This document shows positions 56,710-64,000 of a stretch of 64,000 nt of DNA, piece after piece; the stretch's first letter is position 1; each line of letters starts with the position of its first letter. The position numbers and the translations under genes were made by a program. The notes beneath the pieces are model-generated. The model ran no database searches. It was not told where the DNA came from and worked only from the letters and a program-made list of their open reading frames with translations. The DNA is from Streptomyces sp. NBC_00554 (GTDB lineage: Bacteria; Actinomycetota; Actinomycetes; Streptomycetales; Streptomycetaceae), in NCBI RefSeq assembly GCF_041431135.1, contig NZ_CP107799.1, positions 5,642,001-5,706,000 on the forward strand, written 5' to 3'.

Positions 56710-57606
56710 TCACCCCGCCTTCGCCGGGTCGATCCCGTGCAGGGTGGCGGCGGCCACGGCCTGCTGCACGGCGCAGGCTTCCTGCTCGTCCGCCGGGGCG
56801 GCCCACAGCGGTATGAGGCGTGACGCGGAGGACGAGGAGTCCATACGCAGGTAGTGACAGACGTCGTTGATACGCAGGGCGACGAGGTACAGGTCATCGC
56901 TCTCGGCCTTCCCGGAGACCTTGCTTACGGTGTTCCCGGCGCCGACCATCCCCCTCTCCTTCAGGAAGTCCGTGGCGCCCTGCGGGGTGTGGGGATATCC
57001 CGAGGTCGTCATTGCCCGGTACGCGTTCGTGCCGGTGGGCTGCCGTGAGAGCAGTACGCCCATCTGCGCCGCGAGGCTGCCGGGCGTGCCGTCGGCGCGC
57101 GTGGCCGGGCAGGTCGTGGCGGACTGTTCCACGCTGTGTGCGCCGAGACTGAAGGTGTAGCGGTAGCAGCGGACGGGGTAGGCGTCGGCGGCGACGGTCT
57201 CCTTGCCGGGCGGCACAAGCCCCAGCATCACCGTCGCCGTGTGCACGCTGAGGCTGCCGGGCTCACCCTTCGCCGTGCCGGAGCTCAGCACCGCTCCGCC
57301 GTGCGCCTCGACCTGAGCGACGATCGTGCCCTCGGTGAACTGGCCCCCGTAGGTCCCACCCCCCGAGTAAAAACCGGCGTTCAGGTCCTGGCGGAGGGCC
57401 TCGGCGACATCGGCGGCCTGTCCGTCGACGGCGGACGTGTCCGGAGCGTCGCCCCTTTGGTAGAGCAAGGTGCCGCCCACTCCCGCGGCCCCGGCGACGA
57501 GCGCTGTCACCGCGAACAGCAGAGCCTGCAACGCAGCGCCGCGCTTCCGCACCGCCCCGGAACCGGGCGGCCGGTCCTGCTGAGCCTCCACAACGTCCGT
57601 CGCCAT
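56710..57606 (-). CDS. Membrane-anchored hypothetical protein
   Basis: 298 aa with a cytoplasmic leader, one N-terminal transmembrane helix (LQALLFAVTALVAGAAGVGGTLLY, about residues 28-50) and a large extracytoplasmic domain with several cysteines (PVRCYRYTFSLGAHSVEQSATTC, NDVCHYLRMD, EQEACAVQQAV). No family recognised. It converges on the ATPase gene with a 10-bp gap. The domain may be disulphide-bonded outside the membrane. Confidence 0.75.
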   Translation of the reverse strand: MATDVVEAQQDRPPGSGAVRKRGAALQALLFAVTALVAGAAGVGGTLLYQRGDAPDTSAVDGQAADVAEALRQDLNAGFYSGGGTYGGQFTEGTIVAQVEAHGGAVLSSGTAKGEPGSLSVHTATVMLGLVPPGKETVAADAYPVRCYRYTFSLGAHSVEQSATTCPATRADGTPGSLAAQMGVLLSRQPTGTNAYRAMTTSGYPHTPQGATDFLKERGMVGAGNTVSKVSGKAESDDLYLVALRINDVCHYLRMDSSSSASRLIPLWAAPADEQEACAVQQAVAAATLHGIDPAKAG

Positions 57607-57837
57607 GTCTTCCCCCTGCCGGTTGGCCGCCTCAACTCGCGTGCTGCCGCCGAATACTGCCAGTTGCCGGTGCCACCCAATTTCTTTTTACTGATCGTTT
57701 CAGAATGCTTTTCGGAGCCGCCCAAGGCAGCTCATGCACGGCGGCGGTACTTGTCCACAGGCCTTCCGGAAGCTGATCAACTGGGCGTAATCTCCGTGCC
57801 ACACAAGATCTTCACGCCACGGTCAGGGGGAGGCCGC

Positions 57838-58977
57838 ATGCAGCGCAGTTCCACGCCGCTCGCAAGGACTTTGGGGGCGACGGCCCTGTTGTCGACAGCC
57901 GTCGCATGGGGCGCGGCCGCCTTCCGGTACGACCTGCACGGCCCCCGCTGGGACGTTCTCGTGCCGCTGGTCCTGGCGGCGGTGTCCGTCGTGGGCTGGC
58001 TGCTGGCCTCTCGGTCGGCACCACCCGCGAAGTTGCTGCCGACGACCGCTCCTCCCCGGGCGACGATCCCCGGCAAGCTGGGAGTGCTGCGCCGTGACTG
58101 GGGGCTCATCGCGACGGCCTACCTCATCGTCTGGACACCGTACGTGGCGGCCAACAGCGCCTACGACGGCCGGGGTTCAAAGCTCGGCGCCGTGTACTGC
58201 CTGCTCACCTTCGTCCTCGGCGCCGTGCTGTCCGTGGTCAATCTCATCCTGGTTCAGGGCAACCTCGGCCGTATGCAGCACATGCTCAAGAAGGACGCCG
58301 CCGCGGGCGGTGTCCACGCGGTTCGCGTCCGGTTCGATACCCCGGTCCTTGAGACGTACCGGTACCCGACAGGGCAGGGTGTCGGCAAGATCGCCGCCGC
58401 CACCACCTACGGCGTCGATCTGGTGGACGAGGGTGCCACCGACACACAACGGACCGTCCGGCTCCAGGCCATGACGGGGGCCGGCCACAGCGACACCGTC
58501 GGCAACAAGCACCTCGTCCATGCCGCCGCCCGACTCGTGGGCCACGACGGCTGGTTGTGCTGGCCGACCCGGTGGCGGGACATCGCGGGCACGAACAAGG
58601 AGCGCACGGTCTCGGCAGCCTTCGTCTCCGACTCCGGTCACGTGGTCTGGGGCATGACGCAGGAGGACGACCACTCGTACTACCTGCGCGCCGGTGCCGC
58701 ACCCGTGTGCGAGACGGACCCCTCGGTCGCCGTCGCACCGCTTGCCCGTCCGTCCCGGTACCTCCCGAACGAGCACGCCTACCACCTGCGCATCGCGGCG
58801 GTCGGCGCCCTCCTCGCCGTACCGTTCCTGCTGGATGTCGTCCCGTACTGGGCCGCCCTGCTGCTGGGCGTGCTCTCGGGGGCCGTGGGGCTCCTCGCGG
58901 GAGGGACGATGGACAGCGTCAGCATGGACAAGGAAGGGTGGACCGTGCGCGAGAAGTCCCATCCGTCGCTGCGGTGA
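57838..58977 (+). CDS. Multi-pass membrane protein of unknown function
   Basis: 379 aa. Two N-terminal helices (TLGATALLSTAVAWGAAAF; VLVPLVLAAVSVVGWLLAS), two central ones (LIATAYLIVWTPYVAANS; VYCLLTFVLGAVLSVVNLILV), a soluble domain of about 150 residues, and a C-terminal hairpin (IAAVGALLAVPFLLDVVPYWAALLLGVLSGAVGLLAGG). GGGGAGG lies 4 nt before the ATG. The next gene begins 2 bp after its stop, so they are co-transcribed. No family recognised. Confidence 0.76.
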   Translation: MQRSSTPLARTLGATALLSTAVAWGAAAFRYDLHGPRWDVLVPLVLAAVSVVGWLLASRSAPPAKLLPTTAPPRATIPGKLGVLRRDWGLIATAYLIVWTPYVAANSAYDGRGSKLGAVYCLLTFVLGAVLSVVNLILVQGNLGRMQHMLKKDAAAGGVHAVRVRFDTPVLETYRYPTGQGVGKIAAATTYGVDLVDEGATDTQRTVRLQAMTGAGHSDTVGNKHLVHAAARLVGHDGWLCWPTRWRDIAGTNKERTVSAAFVSDSGHVVWGMTQEDDHSYYLRAGAAPVCETDPSVAVAPLARPSRYLPNEHAYHLRIAAVGALLAVPFLLDVVPYWAALLLGVLSGAVGLLAGGTMDSVSMDKEGWTVREKSHPSLR

Positions 58978-58979
58978 GC

Positions 58980-59459
58980 ATGACGGCTCCCGACTGCTAT
59001 GCGTGCGCCAAGGAAGCGCGGTTCGACGAGCTTCCGCCCCGCGAGTGCGTCGTGTTCGACCAGCACTGGCGGGTGGCCCATGTCTTCGACACCGCGTTGC
59101 CCGGCTGGCTGGTGCTGCTGCCCCGACGCCACGTCACGGCCGTCCATGACCTCACCGATGCCGAGGCAGCCGCTCTGGGAACCTGGCAGGTCAAGCTCTC
59201 CCGGGCCCTCCGCGGGGTGACCGGCTGCGTCAAGACCTACGTCGTGCAGTTCGCAGAAACCGAAGGCTTCGCCCACGTGCACTTCCACATCGTGCCGCGT
59301 ATGGCGAATCTGCCGGAAGCCCAACGAGGGCCGGGGGTCTTCGAGTTGCTTGGGGGCCCAGAGCACGAGCGAGTCACAGCTGACCAGGCAGACCACGTGG
59401 CCCATGCTCTTCGCGCTCAGCTTCTTCGCCTCGGCGGCGCCACTCCCCAGTCGCCTTGA
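58980..59459 (+). CDS. HIT-family nucleotide hydrolase-like protein
   Basis: 159-aa histidine-triad protein: CYACAKEARFDELPPRECVVFDQHWRVAHVFDTALPGWLVLLPRRHVTAVHDL, and the triad motif HVHFHIVPRM. HIT proteins hydrolyse AMP-linked or dinucleoside polyphosphate substrates. The start ATG 58980 follows the membrane protein stop by 2 bp (GTG 58974 is possible). Confidence 0.87.
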   Translation: MTAPDCYACAKEARFDELPPRECVVFDQHWRVAHVFDTALPGWLVLLPRRHVTAVHDLTDAEAAALGTWQVKLSRALRGVTGCVKTYVVQFAETEGFAHVHFHIVPRMANLPEAQRGPGVFELLGGPEHERVTADQADHVAHALRAQLLRLGGATPQSP

Positions 59460-59492
59460 CAGTGCGTCGGGACGCGGGGTCATGCTGGAGGG

Positions 59493-60497
59493 GTGACCGA
59501 ACCAGCCAGGCGGGTGTTGCTGGCGGCCGTCGCGGGGGCCGCGGCCGCGATCGCGGGCTGTACCAGCGGTGGCAAGGAGCCCACGCCGACAGGGAGTTCG
59601 CCGGTTACGCGGGCTCCGAGCAGTGGCAACACCCCATCCCCCTCCCCGCCCGACCCCCTCCCCTCCGCGTCTCCCTGGCCCTTCGTCCGTACCGAGGTCG
59701 AACCCCAGGTCAAAGGGGCGGCCGTACGACTTCTGGAGGCACTCGGCACCTGGCCGCGCGGGCAGCAGGGGGCCGCCGCCGCGACGGAGCGGGCCGCAGC
59801 GCAGGACGTGCCCGCCGGTTCCGTCCCGCACCTTGTCACGCAGGCGGGGCCCCTGCTCGACGCCGGGCCCGAGGCCACCACCCGTGTGATCGCCGCCCAG
59901 TACGGAGGGCTGCTGAGCGCGCGGGCCAGTGTCCTGGTCGCGCTCCGGCAGTGGGGGAGGGCGGCGGACGGGAAGGTAGAGGACGGCGGGGTCACCGTCG
60001 ACGTACGGCTGACCCGGGCGGCCTCCGGGTGGGAGGTCAGCGAGCTGTACCCGTCCCGTGCCGCGAAGCCGCTCGCCCGGCCCGGCACGCTGATCGAGCA
60101 GGTCGTCGCGCACGACCGGATCCGGCTGCCGCCCGCCGCCGAGGCCGACATCCGGGCCGGGCAGCTGCGTCCCAAGCCGCTGCGGGCGCTGCTGACGCTG
60201 GCGGAGACGTACGAGATCGACGTGAGCGTCGTCCATACCGGGCACCCGCGCAACGTCTTCGGTACGGACCGGCTCAGCGACCACACCCGTATGCGCGCCT
60301 TCGACGTGTGGGCCGTCGACGGGCACGCGGTGATCGACCCCGCGACCTCCGACGCGCTCGTCGACGGTTTCATGCGGGCGGCGGCGAAGGCGGGGGCGTA
60401 CAACGTGGGCGGGCCGCGGCAGCTCGGGCTTCCGGGGTTCTTCTCTGACCGGGTGCATCGGGATCATCTGCACGTTGCCTTCGACAGTGACGTGTAG
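59493..60497 (+). CDS. Lipoprotein with peptidase M15-like C-terminus
   Basis: 334-aa lipoprotein: basic start, hydrophobic core and lipobox AIAGC (Cys23), a Pro/Ser-rich linker, a central helical region, and a C-terminal part with SDHTRMRAFDVWAVDGHAV and HRDHLHVAF. These carry the His/Asp/His metal pattern of M15/D-Ala-D-Ala-type peptidases. It may trim peptidoglycan or be an inactive relative. GTG start, with GGAGG very close upstream. Confidence 0.77.
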   Translation: MTEPARRVLLAAVAGAAAAIAGCTSGGKEPTPTGSSPVTRAPSSGNTPSPSPPDPLPSASPWPFVRTEVEPQVKGAAVRLLEALGTWPRGQQGAAAATERAAAQDVPAGSVPHLVTQAGPLLDAGPEATTRVIAAQYGGLLSARASVLVALRQWGRAADGKVEDGGVTVDVRLTRAASGWEVSELYPSRAAKPLARPGTLIEQVVAHDRIRLPPAAEADIRAGQLRPKPLRALLTLAETYEIDVSVVHTGHPRNVFGTDRLSDHTRMRAFDVWAVDGHAVIDPATSDALVDGFMRAAAKAGAYNVGGPRQLGLPGFFSDRVHRDHLHVAFDSDV

Positions 60498-60514
60498 GGG
60501 TGCTTCGGTCGTTC

Positions 60515-60570
60515 GCTGACTGCGGGTCGGTTGTGGTTGCTCGCGCAGTTCCCCGCGCCCCTAACGGGGC
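60515..60570. repeat. Dispersed intergenic repeat, copy 2
   Basis: Matches 37551-37600: CTGCGGGTCGGTTGTGG, then CTCGCGCAGTTCCCCGCGCCCCT, here followed by AACGGGGC so that the end can fold. It lies between two convergent genes and may act as a terminator. Confidence 0.65.
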
Positions 60571-60575
60571 ACTCC

Positions 60576-62009
60576 TTATAGGGCGTTGTAAGGCTCGCCG
60601 CTTGTTCGCCACACGTCGGCCAGGATCTCGCGGGCCTCGCTGCCCGCCGGCTCCAGGAAGTACGGCACGTGTCGCGTCCCGATCGCCACCGGCAGCAGCC
60701 GGGCCGCCATCGCCTTCGCTCCCCAGAACACCAGCTCAAGGACCACGCCCTGCTGGACCTCGCGGGAGAAGGTCATGTCGAAGATGAAGTTGCCCAGTGA
60801 GTGGGCGACGAGTGCGCCCTTGTACAGCTCCATGCCCTGCACCCAGTGCGGATGCGAGGCGATGACCGCGTCGGCGCCCGCGTCGACGAGCCGGCGGGCC
60901 ACCGTGTGCTGGGCCGCGACCGGGCGGTGCGTGTACTGCTCGCCCCAGTGCGGGCAGACGACCACCACGTCGGCGCGGGCGCGCAGGGCGCGGACCGAGG
61001 TTTCCAGCGCGGCCAGGTCGGAGGCGGAGAGGGGGCCGGTGCGGGGCGGCATCCGCAGCCGTACCGCGCCCGCGCTCGTGGGGCCCGCCGCCGGGGTCTC
61101 GCCGATCGCGTTGAAGGCGAGGATTCCGAAACGTACGGCTCCCACGCGCACGATGGCCGGTTCGCGGGCGGCGGTCAGGTTCTCGCCCGCGCCTACGGTC
61201 GTGAACCCGGCGGACCGGGCGCTGCTCACCGTGCGTCGCAGGGCCTCCGCGCCGAAGTCGCCGAGGTGGTTGTTGGCCAAGGTCAGGACGTCGAAACCGG
61301 CCTCGCGTAGGCCGGAGAGGGAGGCCGGGTCGGCGGCGAAGGAGTCGCCGCCCTGGGTGGCAGGCCCCGCCCGGGACAGGGCGCACTCCAGGTTCCCCAC
61401 GGTCAGGTCGGCCGCTGCGAGGCGGCGCGCGGTCCGGGAGAAGGGGAGCGCCGGGTCGCCGGACGCGGCGATCTCGATGCCGACCCGCCGGCCCAGCATG
61501 ATGTCGCCGGTCCAGAGAGTCGTGGCGACCGCGCCCGGACCGGCCTCGGCGTCGACCGTCACGGGGTAGCCGCGGGGGTCCGTCACGGGGTCGCGGCCGT
61601 CGACGGGCAGCGCCGCTACGCCGGGGCCGAGTGCGTCCGCCCGTACTACGGCCACCGTGTCGGGGTCGCGCTGTACGGCCAGTACCGCGTCCGTGTCGGA
61701 GGGCGCGGAGGCGCCGGAGTCCTCCGCGTGCGGTCCGCGGACCACCCGCGCGACCCCGCCCGTGCCGCCGAGTTGCTGCCAGGTCAGCTGTCGGCCGGAC
61801 CGTACGTGGCCCAGGAGCGCCGGGTCGGCGGACAGGCCTGCGGCCCGTGTCGGATGGACGGCAAGGACGAGCGGGAGCCGGGGAGGGGCAGAAGGGGACG
61901 GTACGGGCGAGGGCCTACTCGGCTGTGGTCGACGGTCCGGGGAACCGTCGGCGCATCCGGTCATCGCCGCAGCGGCCCCCCATGCCAGTACCTCCCGCCG
62001 TGACCGCAT
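60576..62009 (-). CDS. CapA-family (poly-gamma-glutamate synthesis-like) metallophosphatase-fold protein
   Basis: 477 aa. N-terminal Tat/lipoprotein-like signal (RSRREVLAWGAAAAMTGC), a Pro/Ser-rich linker, a substrate-binding-like N-terminal part, then the CapA domain: TLWTGDIMLGRRVG, VGNLECALS, LTLANNHLGDFG, VVVCPHWGEQYTHRP and VIASHPHWVQGMELYKGALVAHSLGNFIFD. ATG 62009 is chosen (GGAGG 12 nt upstream). CapA proteins take part in poly-gamma-glutamate capsule formation, but stand-alone actinobacterial ones are largely uncharacterised. Confidence 0.86.
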   Translation of the reverse strand: MRSRREVLAWGAAAAMTGCADGSPDRRPQPSRPSPVPSPSAPPRLPLVLAVHPTRAAGLSADPALLGHVRSGRQLTWQQLGGTGGVARVVRGPHAEDSGASAPSDTDAVLAVQRDPDTVAVVRADALGPGVAALPVDGRDPVTDPRGYPVTVDAEAGPGAVATTLWTGDIMLGRRVGIEIAASGDPALPFSRTARRLAAADLTVGNLECALSRAGPATQGGDSFAADPASLSGLREAGFDVLTLANNHLGDFGAEALRRTVSSARSAGFTTVGAGENLTAAREPAIVRVGAVRFGILAFNAIGETPAAGPTSAGAVRLRMPPRTGPLSASDLAALETSVRALRARADVVVVCPHWGEQYTHRPVAAQHTVARRLVDAGADAVIASHPHWVQGMELYKGALVAHSLGNFIFDMTFSREVQQGVVLELVFWGAKAMAARLLPVAIGTRHVPYFLEPAGSEAREILADVWRTSGEPYNAL

Positions 62010-62026
62010 TCCCACGGAGCACCTCC

Positions 62027-62194
62027 TCACATGGCCAAGGTAGCCCTGGCGGCCTTCAGCCGTGGGTCCGCTTGAGGGGCGCGGAGGAAGGTACCGAAGG
62101 TGGCCGGGTCGGTCGAGAGTGGACGTGTGGGTGCGGCAGCGTCGGATTCGGCGTTCTGTTCAAGTTGCTTGCCGTCCTGGCTACTTGGGGACAC
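62027..62194 (-). pseudogene. DUF397-like small ORF or remnant
   Basis: A 55-codon GTG-initiated ORF just upstream of the CapA-like gene. Its central part (ESDAAAPTRPLSTDPATFGTFLRA) resembles the C-terminal half of the DUF397 protein at 55020 (SDPTRAILSTHPDIFGALLRA), but the conserved N-terminal W-x-S-S-Y part is missing. It is probably a decayed DUF397 gene. Confidence 0.35.
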
Positions 62195-62330
62195 ATAGAG
62201 TCGGGTTGGAGCTCAACGAGCGGTGTCCGTTCGTCCGTCGGCAGCGCGGGCGAGGTCGAACTGGGACGCCGTGAAGTCCTGGTGACGCCACAGTCGGCTT
62301 CCCCTGCCGTGCTCGGACATGGAGGAGATC

Positions 62331-62681
62331 GTGAACCCGCAGACGTTCAAGGGCTTCAATGCCAAGGCCACGTTGTACGACGACCGGATCGAGATCGAGT
62401 GGGACCTGCTTGCCAGGATCGGCGGCGTCAAGGGGTCCGTCGTCGCTCTGACCGATCTTGTCCAACCGGTGTCCAAGCCTCCCACCGTGTGGGTCAACGG
62501 TTACGTCTACCTGGCGACAGACGCGGACCCCGCGCACCTGAGCTACTGGGCGGACCCCCCGAAGTGGAAGATCGGCAGACAGTCGCAGCTGATTCTCTTC
62601 AACTGGTTCCAACGCTCGAACCAGGCGGCATTTCTCGCCGCCCTGGACACGGCCTGGCGCGCGGTACGCACGGAGAGCTGA
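62331..62681 (+). CDS. Hypothetical protein, possibly PH-like
   Basis: About 116 aa from GTG 62331, because GGAGGA ends 4 nt before it; the ATG at 62319 overlaps that ribosome site. Sequence: TFKGFNAKATLYDDRIEIEWDLLARIGGVKGSVVALTDLVQ, WVNGYVYLATD, WKIGRQSQLILFNWFQRSNQAAFLAALDTAWRAVR. Beta-strands followed by a C-terminal helix suggest a bacterial PH-like or DUF4429-like fold (tentative). Tail-to-tail with the PHP hydrolase gene. Confidence 0.68.
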   Translation: MNPQTFKGFNAKATLYDDRIEIEWDLLARIGGVKGSVVALTDLVQPVSKPPTVWVNGYVYLATDADPAHLSYWADPPKWKIGRQSQLILFNWFQRSNQAAFLAALDTAWRAVRTES

Positions 62682-62750
62682 GTGGCGAGGAAGGGGCGCC
62701 GCCGGAATCACCGGCGGGATCCCTTCCATGCTGCCCTCATACAGCCAAGG

Positions 62751-64000
62751 TCAACGCCCCAGAAAGATCGGATTCGTGAACGCCGCCAACGCTCCCGGCA
62801 ACGGCGCGAGCACCACCTCATGGCGCAATTCGGCCCGTACGTACGCCGCGTACGAAGCCGTCGTACGCCACTCGACCGTGCCTGAGCCGTCCACCGGCAG
62901 CGGGTCGCTGGTGAACAGGACGCCCTGGTCGGTGAGGAAGCGGACCGTGCAGCGGGGTGAGCCAGTGGCCTCCAGGCGGATGGTGACCGGGGTGTCCTTG
63001 CCGACCTTCAACCGCTCGCCGATTCCCGCGTGTTCGCCCTTCGTGCCGGACGCGGTGAAGGCCAGCGACACCGACTGGGACTCGGCCACGTACGAGCGGC
63101 CCGCCCGGATGCCCTCCTGGACGGCCTCGCGGGTCAGGTCGTCGGCGAGGACGACCGTCTGGGGGCGGCCGACCGGGTCGGGATCGCGGTGGGCGTCGCT
63201 GTTGCCCATCGCCGGGATCCAGTCGCGGCCCTCCCGCACCGAGGCGACCAGCATGCCGTCCCAGTCGGCGAGGGCGACCTCGTCGTCGGGGGTGTACGCG
63301 CCGTTCCACACCTCGACCGCGTCCGCCTCCCCGAACCCGAACTTCCAGTTGCAGCCGATGCAGGTGGCGTGCGGGTGGGCGGGTACGACGAGGCCGCCGG
63401 AGCGGCGGATCTCCCGCGCGTACTTGCCGAAACGGTTGTCGCGGGCGCGGTAACGCCAGTCGATGAAGGTGCCGGGGTCGGTGCCGAGGGCGAGAACGTG
63501 ACCGTTGCGCGTCGTGACCTCCTCGCCCAGCATGATCAGCAGGTCGTCACCCGCCTGGTCCGCCCAATGGGCGTGCGCGGAATGGGTGTTGTGCTCGGAG
63601 GTGTTGATGAAGTCCAGGCCCGCGGCACGGGCGAGGGCCGCGATCTCGGCCGGGGTGCGGCGGCCGTCGGAGTACCAGGAGTGCAGATGGCAGTCGCCGC
63701 GGTACCAGGCGCGGCCCCTGCCCTTGGCACGCGGGGGCGGGTACGTCGGCTTCACGGCGGGACTCGGCTCCCCGTACGCGAGCGTGATCGTGATCTCGTA
63801 CGGCAGTCCCTGCGGAGCCACCGTGTACGGGCCGAGGGCGATGTGCCAGGTGCCCTCGCGGACCGGTCCGGGGAGGTAGCCCGGCGTCGCGTCGTCCGCG
63901 CGGATGAAGAACTCCGTGCGGGCGCCGCCCGACCAGCCGCGGAAGCCCTTGCCGCCCAGTGCGGTGCCGCGTTCGTCGAAGATGCCGATGTCCAGGGCAT
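62751..64000 (-). CDS. CehA/McbA-type PHP-domain metallohydrolase, 5'-truncated by the window edge
   Basis: At least 416 codons, open through the right edge, so the start is outside the window. Near the edge an N-terminal beta domain (GIFDERGTALGGKGFRGWSG) is seen, then the PHP domain: WYRGDCHLHSWYSDGRRTPAEIAALARAAGLDFINTSEHN, MLGEEVTTRNGHVLALG, LVVPAHPHATCIGC, VEVWNGAYTP and MGNSDAHRDP. These carry the His/Asp metal ligands of CehA/McbA-like phosphoesterases and carbaryl-type hydrolases. A C-terminal beta domain follows. Natural substrate unknown. Confidence 0.87.
   Translation of the reverse strand, partial: ALDIGIFDERGTALGGKGFRGWSGGARTEFFIRADDATPGYLPGPVREGTWHIALGPYTVAPQGLPYEITITLAYGEPSPAVKPTYPPPRAKGRGRAWYRGDCHLHSWYSDGRRTPAEIAALARAAGLDFINTSEHNTHSAHAHWADQAGDDLLIMLGEEVTTRNGHVLALGTDPGTFIDWRYRARDNRFGKYAREIRRSGGLVVPAHPHATCIGCNWKFGFGEADAVEVWNGAYTPDDEVALADWDGMLVASVREGRDWIPAMGNSDAHRDPDPVGRPQTVVLADDLTREAVQEGIRAGRSYVAESQSVSLAFTASGTKGEHAGIGERLKVGKDTPVTIRLEATGSPRCTVRFLTDQGVLFTSDPLPVDGSGTVEWRTTASYAAYVRAELRHEVVLAPLPGALAAFTNPIFLGR

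Overview
The window is Streptomyces-type chromosomal DNA. GC and third-position GC are very high, GTG and TTG starts are common, and many genes belong to actinobacterial families (AfsK/AfsR/AfsS, F420-dependent and deazaflavin-dependent enzymes, XRE/DUF397/ATPase modules, GtrA, CehA-like PHP proteins). No rRNA, tRNA, CRISPR array or prophage was seen.

Layout. (1) 0-7.6 kb: alcohol dehydrogenase, GlxA-type regulator, MFS transporter, flavin reductase, PaaG-like enoyl-CoA hydratase and an NDP-forming acyl-CoA synthetase. (2) 7.7-11.9 kb: a lower-GC cassette (cupin, SnoaL-like protein, FMN reductase, MarR, luciferase-like monooxygenase) with a broken copy of the marR start region at its left edge. 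(3) 12-18.9 kb: Tat-exported amine oxidase, flavin monooxygenase, a small ORF coupled to an OB-fold protein, GNAT, PNPOx-like proteins and GtrA. (4) 18.6-22.4 kb: SCP-x-type thiolase, acyl-CoA dehydrogenase, Ddn-like protein and a TetR regulator. (5) 22.5-34.9 kb: the global antibiotic-regulatory locus kbpA (probable), afsK, afsS and afsR, interrupted by an enoyl-CoA hydratase/OB-fold/thiolase operon, a FadD3-like ligase, a possible toxin-antitoxin pair and a small secreted peptide gene that resembles AfsS. (6) 35-45.8 kb: amidohydrolase, F420-type oxidoreductases, a solo tnpB insertion, SDR, N-acyl-D-amino-acid-deacylase-like protein and aldehyde dehydrogenase. (7) 45.8-52.4 kb: an SDR-SDR-TetR operon, then a PobA-like hydroxylase plus fused O-methyltransferase flanked by two copies of the tetR 3' end, then an aldo/keto reductase. 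(8) 52.5-64 kb: GNATs, gene fragments, a WhiJ/AbaA-like XRE-DUF397-ATPase module, membrane proteins, a HIT protein, a peptidase-like lipoprotein, a CapA-like protein and a PHP hydrolase running off the right edge.

The main observation is a repeated 15-bp palindrome, CTGAC-N5-GTCAG. It occurs about 15 times, always near the start of genes for CoA-ester or F420/flavin chemistry, and once over the start codon of the TetR gene at 21.7-22.4 kb. I infer one TetR-controlled catabolic regulon of about ten transcription units (two acyl-CoA synthetases, two hydratases, an acyl-CoA dehydrogenase, two thiolase-like and two OB-fold proteins, oxidoreductases, amidohydrolases, aldehyde dehydrogenase). It is threaded through the afsK-afsS-afsR locus. 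The FadD3-like ligase and the thiolase/OB-fold pair recall steroid side-chain and ring catabolism in other actinobacteria, but the substrate cannot be read from the sequence.
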